Shown here: positions 19,248 through 26,944 of the stretch, in pieces | Numbering within the stretch: the first letter of the stretch is position 1 | Layout: every line of letters starts with the position of its first letter | Assembly: GCF_014656215.1 (NCBI RefSeq) | Contig: NZ_BNBZ01000017.1 | Location: forward strand, 1 to 64,000 | DNA length: 64,000 nucleotides | Source: Streptomyces zaomyceticus | GTDB lineage: Bacteria > Actinomycetota > Actinomycetes > Streptomycetales > Streptomycetaceae | Direction: 5' to 3' | Notes under the pieces: model-generated | The model's input: the letters and a program-made list of their open reading frames with translations, nothing else | The model's database searches: none | Told to the model about the DNA's origin: nothing | Made by a program: the position numbers and the translations under genes

Positions 19248-19991
19248 TCCGGCCGGCGGCTCCTCGTCCAGCCGGGCCGGTCCCACGCCCGCCCGCCGGG
19301 CCAGCGCCACCGCCGCCAGGGTCGAGTGCACACCCAGCTTCCCCAGCACGTTCTGCATATGCGTCCGGACGGTGTGCGGGGAGAGGAAGAGCCGCTCCGC
19401 GACGGCCTTGCGACCCAGACCCGCCACCATGCAGCGCAGCACCTCCCGCTCGCGCGGGGTCAGCGACTCCACCAGCCGCTCGCTGTCCGTCCGGTGCTTG
19501 CGGGCCGCCGTCAGCTCCCGCAGGACGCCGGTGAGCAGCGCGGCCGGCAGATGCGTCTCGTCCCGCAGCACCCCCCTGACCACCGCGAGCAGCCGCTGGA
19601 GCGAGCAGTCCTTGGCCACCCAGCCGGAGGCTCCGGCCTGGAGCGCGAGGGCGGCCCGGTGCGCGTCGTCCTTCTCCGCGAGGACCACGGTGCGGACGGC
19701 GGGCTGGATCCGGCGGACCCCCGCGACCAGGGAGATCCCGTCGACGACACCCTCGGCGTCGTCCGGCACCGCGCGGGCCACGGCCCCCGCGGGCCCCGCG
19801 CCCAGCTCGGCGTCGACCAGCAGCACGTCGAACCTGCGCCCCTCGGCGGCACCGCGCTCCAGGCAGCGCAGGGCGGCCGGGCCGCTTCCCGCGGCCGCGA
19901 CGTCGACATCGGGCTCGGCCGCGAGTGCGGCGGCCAGCGATTCGGCGAAGACGCGGTGGTCGTCCACCACGAGGACACGGATACGTGCCAC
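19206..19991 (-). CDS. NarL/LuxR-type response regulator without adjacent kinase
   Basis: 261 residues. The receiver domain has the acidic pair Asp10-Asp11 and phosphoacceptor Asp60 (VLLVDAELG), plus a short insertion (PDDAEGVVDG) after it. The LuxR HTH is at the C-terminus: LTPREREVLRCMVAGLGRKA and LFLSPHTVRTHMQNVLGKLGV. The GTG at 19991 has GGGGG about 7 nt upstream. No kinase is adjacent. It is downstream of and codirectional with the gal operon, but 264 bp and a structured region separate it from galK. It overlaps the 3' end of tamR by 42 bp on the opposite strand. Confidence 0.9.
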   Translation of the reverse strand: MARIRVLVVDDHRVFAESLAAALAAEPDVDVAAAGSGPAALRCLERGAAEGRRFDVLLVDAELGAGPAGAVARAVPDDAEGVVDGISLVAGVRRIQPAVRTVVLAEKDDAHRAALALQAGASGWVAKDCSLQRLLAVVRGVLRDETHLPAALLTGVLRELTAARKHRTDSERLVESLTPREREVLRCMVAGLGRKAVAERLFLSPHTVRTHMQNVLGKLGVHSTLAAVALARRAGVGPARLDEEPPAGLSGDVVERGGQLA

Positions 19992-20136
19992 GGGCACCCC
20001 CAAGTGTCGAGGAACGGAACCGACGCGGGCACGGCGCCGGAGGCGGGTCCGTCATCCGCGCGGCCGCCGCCGTGCGTTGAGTGTTACCCCGCTTGCGGCG
20101 CCGTACCCGACCGGGTCTCGCCCCCTGAACAGCACC

Positions 20137-20190
20137 GGCCCCCACCGGCGCTGCCCAACAGAGTAGGGGCGGAGCGTCACGGTGGGGGCC
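20137..20190. terminator. Long structured hairpin downstream of galK
   Basis: GGCCCCCACCG (20137-20147) pairs perfectly with CGGTGGGGGCC (20180-20190), and the interior can form a further short stem (GCGCT with AGCG). It lies 65 bp past the galK stop on the minus strand, so it may terminate the gal operon. A structured RNA is also possible. Confidence 0.5.
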
Positions 20191-20255
20191 GATTCGCGGA
20201 ACTGTCCGAAGTCGTACCGGAGTACGAGGGGTGCCGGAGGTCCGCGGCGGGGGTC

Positions 20256-21395
20256 TCAGAGCCTGCGGGCACCCGCCGAGGGGACGGCCGGGAAGATGCC
20301 GGGGGCCGCGTACCCGGCCTCGGCGAAGGCCTTCCCGACGGCGGCGGCGACCTCGTCGGCCCGGTCGGTGTCGACGAGGACGACGGCCGAGCCGCCGAAG
20401 CCGCCGCCGGTCATCCGGGCGCCGAGCGCCCCGGCGGCGTTCGCCGCCTCGACGACGAGGTCCAGTTCGGCACAGGAGACGCGCAGATCGTCCCGGAGGG
20501 AGGCGTGCCCCTCGGTGAGGACGGGACCGACGGCCCGGGTGTCCCCGGCGTCGAGCAGGGCGATCGTCCGCTCCACGCGGGCGTTGTCGGTGACGACGTG
20601 CCGCACATAGCGAAGAATCGTCTCATCGCCCAGACGTGCGAGTGATTCGGGCAGATGCGCGGCGCTCACGTCACGCAGGGCACGGGCGCCGAGCGCCCGC
20701 GCACCGGCTTCACAACCGGCGCGCCTCTCGGCGTACGCGCCGTCCCCGAGCGCGTGCTTCACCCGTGTGTCGACGACGAGCAGCCGCAGCCCCTCGCGGG
20801 CCAGGTCGAAGGGGACCTGCCGGTACGAGAGGTCCCGGGTGTCCAGATGGAGGGCGTGGCCCTCCTCGGCGCAGGCGGAGGCCATCTGGTCCATGACCCC
20901 GCAGGGGACGCCGACGAAGGCGTTCTCGGCGCGCTGGGCGAGCCGGGCGAGCACGGGCCGGGAGAGCCCGAGCCCGAACAGGTCGTTCAGGGCGAGCGCC
21001 GTGACGACCTCCAGGGCGGCGGAGGAGGACAGCCCGGCGCCGGTCGGCACGGTCGAGGCGAGATGGATGTCCGCGCCCGTCACCGGGTGCCCGGCCTCCC
21101 GCAGGGCCCAGACGACTCCGGCCGGGTAGGCGGCCCAGCCGCCGCCGGAGAGCGGTTCGAGCGAGTCGGTCCCCAGCTGGACGATGCCGCCGTCGATGTC
21201 GGCCGAGTGCAGGCGCAGCACCCCGTCGTCGCGGCGGGAGACGGCGGCGACGGTGGTGTGCGGCAGCGCGAGCGGCAGCACGAAGCCGTCGTTGAAGTCG
21301 GTGTACTCACCGATCAGGTTGACCCGCCCGGGGGCGGCCCAGACACCGTCGGGGGCGGCGCCGTACAGCGCCTCGAAGCCGGCTGCGACGCTCAT
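20256..21395 (-). CDS. galK: Galactokinase
   Basis: 379-residue GHMP kinase that phosphorylates galactose to galactose-1-phosphate (Leloir pathway). The galactose signature GRVNLIGEYTDFNDGFVLP is at about 23-41. The ATP loop PTGAGLSSSAALE is at about 115-127, and the third GHMP motif GARMTGGGFGGSAV is near 340. The ATG at 21395 overlaps the galE stop by 4 bp. It is the last gene of galT-galE-galK. Confidence 0.96.
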   Translation of the reverse strand: MSVAAGFEALYGAAPDGVWAAPGRVNLIGEYTDFNDGFVLPLALPHTTVAAVSRRDDGVLRLHSADIDGGIVQLGTDSLEPLSGGGWAAYPAGVVWALREAGHPVTGADIHLASTVPTGAGLSSSAALEVVTALALNDLFGLGLSRPVLARLAQRAENAFVGVPCGVMDQMASACAEEGHALHLDTRDLSYRQVPFDLAREGLRLLVVDTRVKHALGDGAYAERRAGCEAGARALGARALRDVSAAHLPESLARLGDETILRYVRHVVTDNARVERTIALLDAGDTRAVGPVLTEGHASLRDDLRVSCAELDLVVEAANAAGALGARMTGGGFGGSAVVLVDTDRADEVAAAVGKAFAEAGYAAPGIFPAVPSAGARRL

Positions 21396-22435
21396 GCGCG
21401 TCCCTCCTCGTCACGGGTGGCGGTCCGGCGGGCGAAGGCCCAGGCGTCGGCGACGACGTCGGCCAGGTCGGGGCGGGACGGCGTCCAGCCGAGCCGCTCG
21501 CGGGCCGCGTCGGCGGAGGCCACGAGGACGGCGGGGTCCCCGGCCCGGCGCGGGGCGGTGATCTCCGGGACCGGGTGCCCGGTGACCTTCCGTACGGTCT
21601 CGACGACCTCGCGGACGGAGAAGCCGTTGCCGTTGCCGAGGTTGCAGATCAGATGCTCGCCGGCGGGCACGGCGGCCCCGGCCGCGGAGGTCTCCGTCGC
21701 CGGGGCGCCGGTCGCGGCGCCCCCCGTCATCGCGTCGAGCGCCAGGAGATGGGCCTCGGCGAGGTCGGCGACGTGGATGTAGTCGCGGACGCAGGTGCCG
21801 TCCGGGGTCGGGTAGTCCTCGCCGTACACGGAGATCGCCTCGCGCCGGCCCAGGGCGACCTGGAGGACGAGCGGGATCAGGTGCGACTCGGGTTCGTGCC
21901 GCTCGCCGAGCGCGCCGTACGCCCCGGCCACGTTGAAGTAGCGCAGCGAGACGGCGGCCAGTCCGTGGGCGGCGCACTCGCCGCCGATCATGTGGTCGAC
22001 GGCGAGCTTGCTCGCGCCGTACGGGCTGGTGGGGGTGGTCGGCGCGGTCTCGGGGATCGGCACGGCCTCCGGCTCGCCGTAGGTCGCGGCGGTGGAGGAG
22101 AAGACCAGCTTGCGGACCCCGGCGGCGCGCATCGCGGCGAGCAGGGCCATGGTGCCGCCGACGTTGTTCTCCCAGTACTTCTCCGGCCGGACGACGGACT
22201 CGCCCACCTGGGAGAAGGCGGCGAAGTGCAGGACGCCGTCGTAGGAGCCGTCGAGCCACCGCGCGGCGTCCTGGATCCGGCCCTCGACGAATTCGGCGCC
22301 CTCCGGGACGGCTTCGGCGAAGCCGGTGGAGAGGTCGTCGAGGACGGTGACCCGGTGGCCCCGCTCCAGGAGGTGGGCGGCGACGACGCTGCCCACGTAC
22401 CCCGCCCCACCCGTCACCAGATACCTCTGCGTCAT
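21392..22435 (-). CDS. galE: UDP-glucose 4-epimerase
   Basis: 347-residue short-chain dehydrogenase/reductase of the extended type. The NAD loop VTGGAGYVGS is at 6-15, SSTAATYGEP carries the Ser/Thr of the active site, and YGASK is the Tyr-Lys pair. It interconverts UDP-galactose and UDP-glucose. It carries a Pro/Ala-rich insertion near 245-262 (TGAPATETSAAGAAVP) not usual in bacterial GalE, probably a surface loop. ATG overlaps the galT stop by 4 bp. Confidence 0.95.
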   Translation of the reverse strand: MTQRYLVTGGAGYVGSVVAAHLLERGHRVTVLDDLSTGFAEAVPEGAEFVEGRIQDAARWLDGSYDGVLHFAAFSQVGESVVRPEKYWENNVGGTMALLAAMRAAGVRKLVFSSTAATYGEPEAVPIPETAPTTPTSPYGASKLAVDHMIGGECAAHGLAAVSLRYFNVAGAYGALGERHEPESHLIPLVLQVALGRREAISVYGEDYPTPDGTCVRDYIHVADLAEAHLLALDAMTGGAATGAPATETSAAGAAVPAGEHLICNLGNGNGFSVREVVETVRKVTGHPVPEITAPRRAGDPAVLVASADAARERLGWTPSRPDLADVVADAWAFARRTATRDEEGRA

Positions 22436-23475
22436 GCGCCTGCCACCTCTCGGAGTCGTCGGGCCGCGTCCTCGGGCCGTACGTCGTTCATGAACGCGCC
22501 CATGCCGGACTCGGTGCCCGCGAGGAACTTCAGCTTGCCGGAGGCCCGTCGGACGGTGAAGAGCTCCAGGTGAAGCCCGAAGTCCTCCCGCCGGGCGTCC
22601 GTGAACGGCGCCTGGTGCCAGGCGGCGATGTAGGGCGTCGGCGGTTCGTCCGGCCCGAAGATCCGGTCGAACCGCTTCAAGAGTTCCAGGTAGACCTGTG
22701 CGCACTCTGTGCGGGCGGCCCCGTCGAGGGCGAGGAGGTCGGGCACCCGCCGCTTGGGGTGGAGGTGCACCTCGTACGGCCAGTGCGCGGCGAACGGCAC
22801 GAAGGCGATCCAGTGCTCGGTCTCCAGGACGACCCGGTCGCCGTCGGCGCGCTCGCGGTCGACGACGTCGTCGAAGAGGTTCCGTCCGGTCTCGGCCCGG
22901 TGGGCGTCGATCCGGCGGCGCATGGCGGCCGTCCGGGGGGCGACGTAGGGAAAGGCGTAGATCTGGCCGTGCGCGTGGGGCAGGGTGACGCCGATCTCGG
23001 CGCCCCGGTTCTCGAAGCAGTAGACCTGCTCGACGCCGGGAAGCGCGGAGAGCGCGGCGGTGCGGTCGGTCCAGGCGTCGAGGACGAGCGAGACCCGTTC
23101 CTCGGTGAGGTCGGCGAAGGAGAGCGTGTGGTCGTCGGTGAAGCAGACGACCTCGCAGCGGCCGACTCCGCCGGAGAGGGAGGGGAAGCGGTTCTCGAAG
23201 ACCACCACCTCGTAGCTCTCCTCGGGGATCTCGCTCTCGCGGCCGTCCCGGGCGGGGCAGAGCGGGCAGGCGTCGGCCGGCGGGTGGTAGGTGCGGGCCT
23301 GCCGGTGCGAGGCGACGGCGACGTGGTCGCCGGTGAGGGCGTCGTACCGGATCTCGGAGCGGGAGACGACGGGGGTGAGGGGGCGTGGGTCGACGGCGGT
23401 TCGGGCGGTGTCGTCGCGCGTGTCGTAGTAGATCAGCTCGCGCCCGTCGGCGAGCGTGGTGGCGGTCTTCTTCAC
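22432..23475 (-). CDS. galT: Galactose-1-phosphate uridylyltransferase
   Basis: 347 residues, HIT superfamily. The active-site His motif PHAHGQIYAFPYV is clear, and a zinc-site Cys pair CPLCPA lies near residue 75. Together with GalE and GalK it converts galactose-1-P plus UDP-glucose to UDP-galactose and glucose-1-P. The GTG at 23475 is chosen because GGAGGG lies 7 nt upstream; ATG starts further upstream would put that sequence inside the gene. First gene of the operon. Confidence 0.95.
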   Translation of the reverse strand: MKKTATTLADGRELIYYDTRDDTARTAVDPRPLTPVVSRSEIRYDALTGDHVAVASHRQARTYHPPADACPLCPARDGRESEIPEESYEVVVFENRFPSLSGGVGRCEVVCFTDDHTLSFADLTEERVSLVLDAWTDRTAALSALPGVEQVYCFENRGAEIGVTLPHAHGQIYAFPYVAPRTAAMRRRIDAHRAETGRNLFDDVVDRERADGDRVVLETEHWIAFVPFAAHWPYEVHLHPKRRVPDLLALDGAARTECAQVYLELLKRFDRIFGPDEPPTPYIAAWHQAPFTDARREDFGLHLELFTVRRASGKLKFLAGTESGMGAFMNDVRPEDAARRLREVAGA

Positions 23476-23495
23476 GGGGTGCCCTCCGGCGGGAT

Positions 23496-23532
23496 CAAAC
23501 ATAACCACGCACAAGGAACCACATTCAAACAT
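23496..23532 (-). promoter_or_regulatory. Direct repeats in the gal promoter region
   Basis: On the minus strand the octamer ATGTTTGA occurs twice, 30 bp apart (three helical turns), each next to a GTGGTT or GTGGTTA element, just upstream of the galT ribosome binding site. Such repeats suggest binding of a regulator along one DNA face. The Streptomyces gal operon is known to be galactose-inducible and glucose-repressed; the regulator at these repeats is unknown to me. Confidence 0.5.
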
Positions 23533-23554
23533 CCCAGTCAACGGCGAAGCGCGA

Positions 23555-23571
23555 CCCCGCACACAGCGGGG
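23555..23571 (-). terminator. Weak hairpin between the LuxR gene and galT
   Basis: CCCCGC-ACACA-GCGGGG, a 6-bp stem 34 bp past the LuxR stop. It could terminate the regulator transcript ahead of the gal promoter. Confidence 0.35.
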
Positions 23572-23604
23572 CCGGAGTTCAAAAAACCTCGGGCCGGACT
23601 CGGG

Positions 23605-24297
23605 TCAGAAGGGCCCGCGCGGCCCGGGCACCGCGCGGTCGAGCAGCCCCGTACGGGCCGCGAGAGCCGCCGCCTCCAGACGGGAGCCCACCCCCAGCTT
23701 CATCAGGACCCGCTGCACATGCGTCCGCGCGGTGCTCGACGCGATCCCCATCCCGGCCGCGATCAGCCGGGTGTCCTCCCCCTCCGCCACCCGGACGAGG
23801 ACCTCCACCTCCCGCTGCGTCAACAGCCGCAGCAGCCGCTGCCCCTCGTCGTCCGGCTGCGCCGAGGGGTGCAACAGCTCCGCGAAGGCCGACTGGAGCA
23901 GCTGCGGCGCCACCGCCGACTCCCCCGCCCTGGCCTTCACCAGGGCGCGCTCGACACCCTCGATGCGCTCGTCGTGGCGGACGTACCCCGAGGCCCCTGC
24001 GGCGAACGCCGCCGCGATGCCGCGCGGCGACGGCACCGGACCGAGCACCACCACCGCCACCTGCGGCCGCTCCCGCTTGATCCGTACGACCACGTCGAAG
24101 GCCCCCGGCTCGGCCGGGGCCGCCGTGCCCAGGAGACAGACCTCGGGCGCCCGGCTCACCACGAGCTCCGCCGCGCCCGCCACCGGCGCGGCCGCCGCGA
24201 GCACCCGGTGCCCGCGCAGCTTCAGCGCCGAGGCCAGCGCCTCCGCGAGCAGGCGGTGGTCGTCCACCACCACGAGCCGTACGCCCATCCCGGTCAT
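23605..24297 (-). CDS. Atypical LuxR-type regulator lacking the phosphoacceptor Asp
   Basis: 230 residues. The N-terminal part folds like a receiver (LVVVDDHRLLAEAL with Asp12-Asp13), but the position of the phosphorylated Asp is Gly57 (CLLG57TAAP), and the usual Lys after beta-5 is also not evident (GYVRHDERIEG). The C-terminal LuxR HTH is intact (LTQREVEVLVRVAEGEDTRL, ASSTARTHVQRVLMKLGV). It probably acts without phosphorylation, by ligand or protein binding. ATG at 24297 has GGAGG 7 nt upstream. It is transcribed toward galT, 129 bp ahead of it, and could regulate the operon (inference). Confidence 0.88.
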   Translation of the reverse strand: MTGMGVRLVVVDDHRLLAEALASALKLRGHRVLAAAAPVAGAAELVVSRAPEVCLLGTAAPAEPGAFDVVVRIKRERPQVAVVVLGPVPSPRGIAAAFAAGASGYVRHDERIEGVERALVKARAGESAVAPQLLQSAFAELLHPSAQPDDEGQRLLRLLTQREVEVLVRVAEGEDTRLIAAGMGIASSTARTHVQRVLMKLGVGSRLEAAALAARTGLLDRAVPGPRGPF

Positions 24298-24519
24298 CCC
24301 CCATCCTCCGGACCCGCCGCTCCCCGGCAACCCAGACCCGGCAAGCTACACGCTCCCCCGTCCGGCATCGCCCCAACCGTGATCACAGGACTCGCCGAGG
24401 TGGTGGATTTCCCCGCGATCACCCTCCCCCGGTGGGGAACTGACCCACCGCCAGAAATCGAACAGCACGGTGGGCGCACGTCTGGGATGATCACGCCGAA
24501 GTCGAGGAAAGGAAGACAT

Positions 24520-24966
24520 ATGCGCATGCGCCGACGCACCGTCGCGCTGGCCTCCGCCGCCGCGGCCCTGCTGGTCCCGGCCACCGCGGGTGGCGCGCAG
24601 GCCGCCACGCCCAAGAGCGAGGTGTACCTGACGACACCGTTCTCCAAGGTCGTCGCCGGCTGGCAGTGGCGCTCGGACCGCCTGGACCCCGTCATGCTGT
24701 CCGTCCAGGACATCAAGGCGGACGGTTTCTCCGTCAGCATCCGGCTCGTCACGGAGACCCCCGGACAGGGCCGCCGCTACTGGACGACCCACTTCGTCCA
24801 CAGCGGGGCCGGCACGGGGCTGAACCGTACGACCTACGCGCTCACCGGCGGCAGCCCGCAGCGCGCCTGGGTCGAGACGTGCAAGTGGAAGGGCGGCAAC
24901 CCCTGGGACTGCCGCATCTCCACCATCACCCACAACCCGATCGACGACTCGTCGGTCTCGGGCTGA
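24520..24966 (+). CDS. Small secreted protein of unknown function
   Basis: 148 residues with a clear signal peptide (RMRRRTVALASAAAALLV..., cut at GAQA-ATPK, about 29-30). The mature part of about 118 residues has a Trp-rich beta pattern (AGWQWRSDRLDP, RRYWTTHFVH) and two Cys (ETCKWKGGNPWDC) that probably pair. I do not recognise a family. RBS GGAAAGGAAG precedes ATG 24520; a strong terminator follows. Confidence 0.8.
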   Translation: MRMRRRTVALASAAAALLVPATAGGAQAATPKSEVYLTTPFSKVVAGWQWRSDRLDPVMLSVQDIKADGFSVSIRLVTETPGQGRRYWTTHFVHSGAGTGLNRTTYALTGGSPQRAWVETCKWKGGNPWDCRISTITHNPIDDSSVSG

Positions 24967-24985
24967 CCCACCCGGCGGAGACACG

Positions 24986-25019
24986 CGTGGGCCCCTCCGG
25001 ATCACCGGAGGGGCCCACG
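24986..25019. terminator. Bidirectional terminator
   Basis: Perfect 15-bp stem (24986-25000 with 25005-25019) with ATCA loop between convergent genes. Confidence 0.9.
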
Positions 25020-25035
25020 TCGCCCGTACCGTCCG

Positions 25036-26931
25036 TCAGCGCGGGACGGCGAAGGAGACCACCAGGTACCTCTTGTCCGTGGCGGACTCCCGGGGCTTGC
25101 TCACCGTGGTCTCCCCGATGAACATCCGCCCGTCCTCGTAGAGGATCTCCGCGGCGTTGAGGCTGACGCTGGTCTCGACGTTCCGGATCGAACGCTCCCC
25201 CGGGTTCTCCAGGAGCAGCGTCTCCTTCATCGTGCCGCCGTTGATCGACACGATCCGGCCGCCCTTGTCGTACGGCGCCTCCTTGTACGCGATGAGGTCG
25301 CCGCCGTCCATGCGGAGCGGGACGAGGGTGTACTTGTCACCCGCGTCCGCCTTCTCCGGCGCGGTCCTGCCGGTGGCCAGGTCGAAGGCGATGACCTCGT
25401 TCGTCTCGTCGCCGTACTCGCCGGTGGAGCCCTCGTGCTCCTCGGTCGGCACATACAGCCGGCCATTGCCGACGAGCGCCTGCCGGCAGGCCTCGACCCG
25501 GGTCGAGCGGCAGCGGGCCGCGTACTGCTCGGCGTCCGCCGTGATCTTCGCCTTCAGCTTCCCGGTCTTCTCGTCGAGGGAGAAGAAGTCCGAGATGCCG
25601 CTGCCGTCACCGGCGCTGTCGCCGACGTCGGCCGCGACGACCAGCGGCTTGGTGGAGATGACCGACGCGTACTTCACACCGGTCGGCATCTTGTACTGCG
25701 AGATCGGGGCACCCGTCGTCGGGTTGAGGTTCTGGATCAGCACGGACTGGCTCCCGTACGGACCGCACTTGCGGACCGCGACGAGACCGGCGCCGCCGCC
25801 GTACCCCAGGTCGTAGCAGTTCTCGTCGTTGGCCTGCGGCTTCCAGCGGGGGTTGCCGTTGCCGGCGTCGAACGCGGCGCCACCGTCGGTGCCGCCCGCC
25901 GCGACCGTGTCACCGCTGAGCGTGATCTCGGAGAACCGGACCTTCTGGTCGCCGGCGGAGCCGCCGGTGATCGAGGTGGACCACAGCAGCTTGCCGGTGT
26001 TCAGGTCGACCATGCCGACCTCGGTGCAGAGCTGGTAGTAGCGCGGCGCGACCCGCTTCTTCGCCTCGAAGAGGATCGGCACCTTGTTGTCCGCGGTCTT
26101 GTGCCGGGAGGCGCCGCAGACCTGACCGGTCAGGGGCAGCGTCCACAGGACGGTGCCCTTGTCCCGGTCGTAGCCGACGACCGAGTTGACGCCCGTCTTC
26201 ACGTACGCCTTGTCGGTGAGCCACGAGCCGGAGACGTCGGTGATGTCCGGAACCTTCGGCACCTCGATCGAGAAGGCCATCTTCGCCCCGGTGTTCGCGG
26301 GCGCCTTCTCCTTGCCGTCGCCGCCCAGACCACTGTTGGAGCCGCTGTTCCCGGCGTCGCCGCCCGTGCCCTGCGAGGTGCCGCCCGTTCCCTTGGCCTC
26401 CTCGCCCTTGCCGTCGCCCCCGGAGTTGGCGTACCAGATGCCGGCGCCGACGATCAGGACGACGGCGACGACCGCCGCGATGACGATCTGCAGCTGTGCC
26501 GACAGCTTCTTCCCACCGCCGGGCGCGGGCGCCGGGGCGGGCTGCTGGTAGCCGCCGTACGCCTGCTGCGGCTGGGTCGGATAGCCGTACGGAGGCTGCG
26601 CGGGCTGCTGGTAGCCGCCGCCGTAGGGCTGGTGCGGGTCACCGTACGACGGCTGCGGCTGCGTGGGCGGCTGCTGCGGGTCGCCGTACGGCTGCTGCCC
26701 GGGCTGCTGCGGGTACCCGTAGCCCTGGTCCTGCTGCTGCGGGTAGCCGTAGCCCGGCTCCTGCTGCGGGTAGCCGTACGGCTGCGGCGGCGTCGCCGGG
26801 GGCTGCTGCGGGTAGCCGTAGCCCTGGTCGGGCTGCTGCGGGGTCGGCGCGCCGAAGCCGCCCTGCGGGTCCGGCTCGCCGAAACCGCCCTGCGGGTCCG
26901 GCGGCCGGTTCGGTGGGGGTGGCTGCGTCAT
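25036..26931 (-). CDS. Membrane-anchored PQQ-like beta-propeller protein (paralogue 1)
   Basis: 631 residues. Residues 1-140 are Pro/Gln/Gly/Tyr-rich with repeated GYGYPQQ-type units, cytoplasmic. One membrane helix lies at about 148-168. A Ser/Gly-rich spacer and an extracellular propeller of PQQ/YWTD-like blades (VVGYDRDKGTVLWTLPL, MVDLNTGKLLWSTSI, EVIAFDLATGR) follow. No enzyme motif is visible, and the usual PQQ ligands cannot be judged by eye. It starts 13 bp after the stop of a paralogue with the same layout. Such Streptomyces proteins are of unknown function and may act in envelope sensing or assembly. Confidence 0.85.
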   Translation of the reverse strand: MTQPPPPNRPPDPQGGFGEPDPQGGFGAPTPQQPDQGYGYPQQPPATPPQPYGYPQQEPGYGYPQQQDQGYGYPQQPGQQPYGDPQQPPTQPQPSYGDPHQPYGGGYQQPAQPPYGYPTQPQQAYGGYQQPAPAPAPGGGKKLSAQLQIVIAAVVAVVLIVGAGIWYANSGGDGKGEEAKGTGGTSQGTGGDAGNSGSNSGLGGDGKEKAPANTGAKMAFSIEVPKVPDITDVSGSWLTDKAYVKTGVNSVVGYDRDKGTVLWTLPLTGQVCGASRHKTADNKVPILFEAKKRVAPRYYQLCTEVGMVDLNTGKLLWSTSITGGSAGDQKVRFSEITLSGDTVAAGGTDGGAAFDAGNGNPRWKPQANDENCYDLGYGGGAGLVAVRKCGPYGSQSVLIQNLNPTTGAPISQYKMPTGVKYASVISTKPLVVAADVGDSAGDGSGISDFFSLDEKTGKLKAKITADAEQYAARCRSTRVEACRQALVGNGRLYVPTEEHEGSTGEYGDETNEVIAFDLATGRTAPEKADAGDKYTLVPLRMDGGDLIAYKEAPYDKGGRIVSINGGTMKETLLLENPGERSIRNVETSVSLNAAEILYEDGRMFIGETTVSKPRESATDKRYLVVSFAVPR

Positions 26932-26944
26932 CGGTCCGTGCACC

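Noticed and set aside
22570..24966. 798-codon plus-strand open frame
   Set aside because: Most of it is antisense to galT and the LuxR gene; only the last 148 codons (from 24520) form a real secreted protein with its own ribosome binding site.
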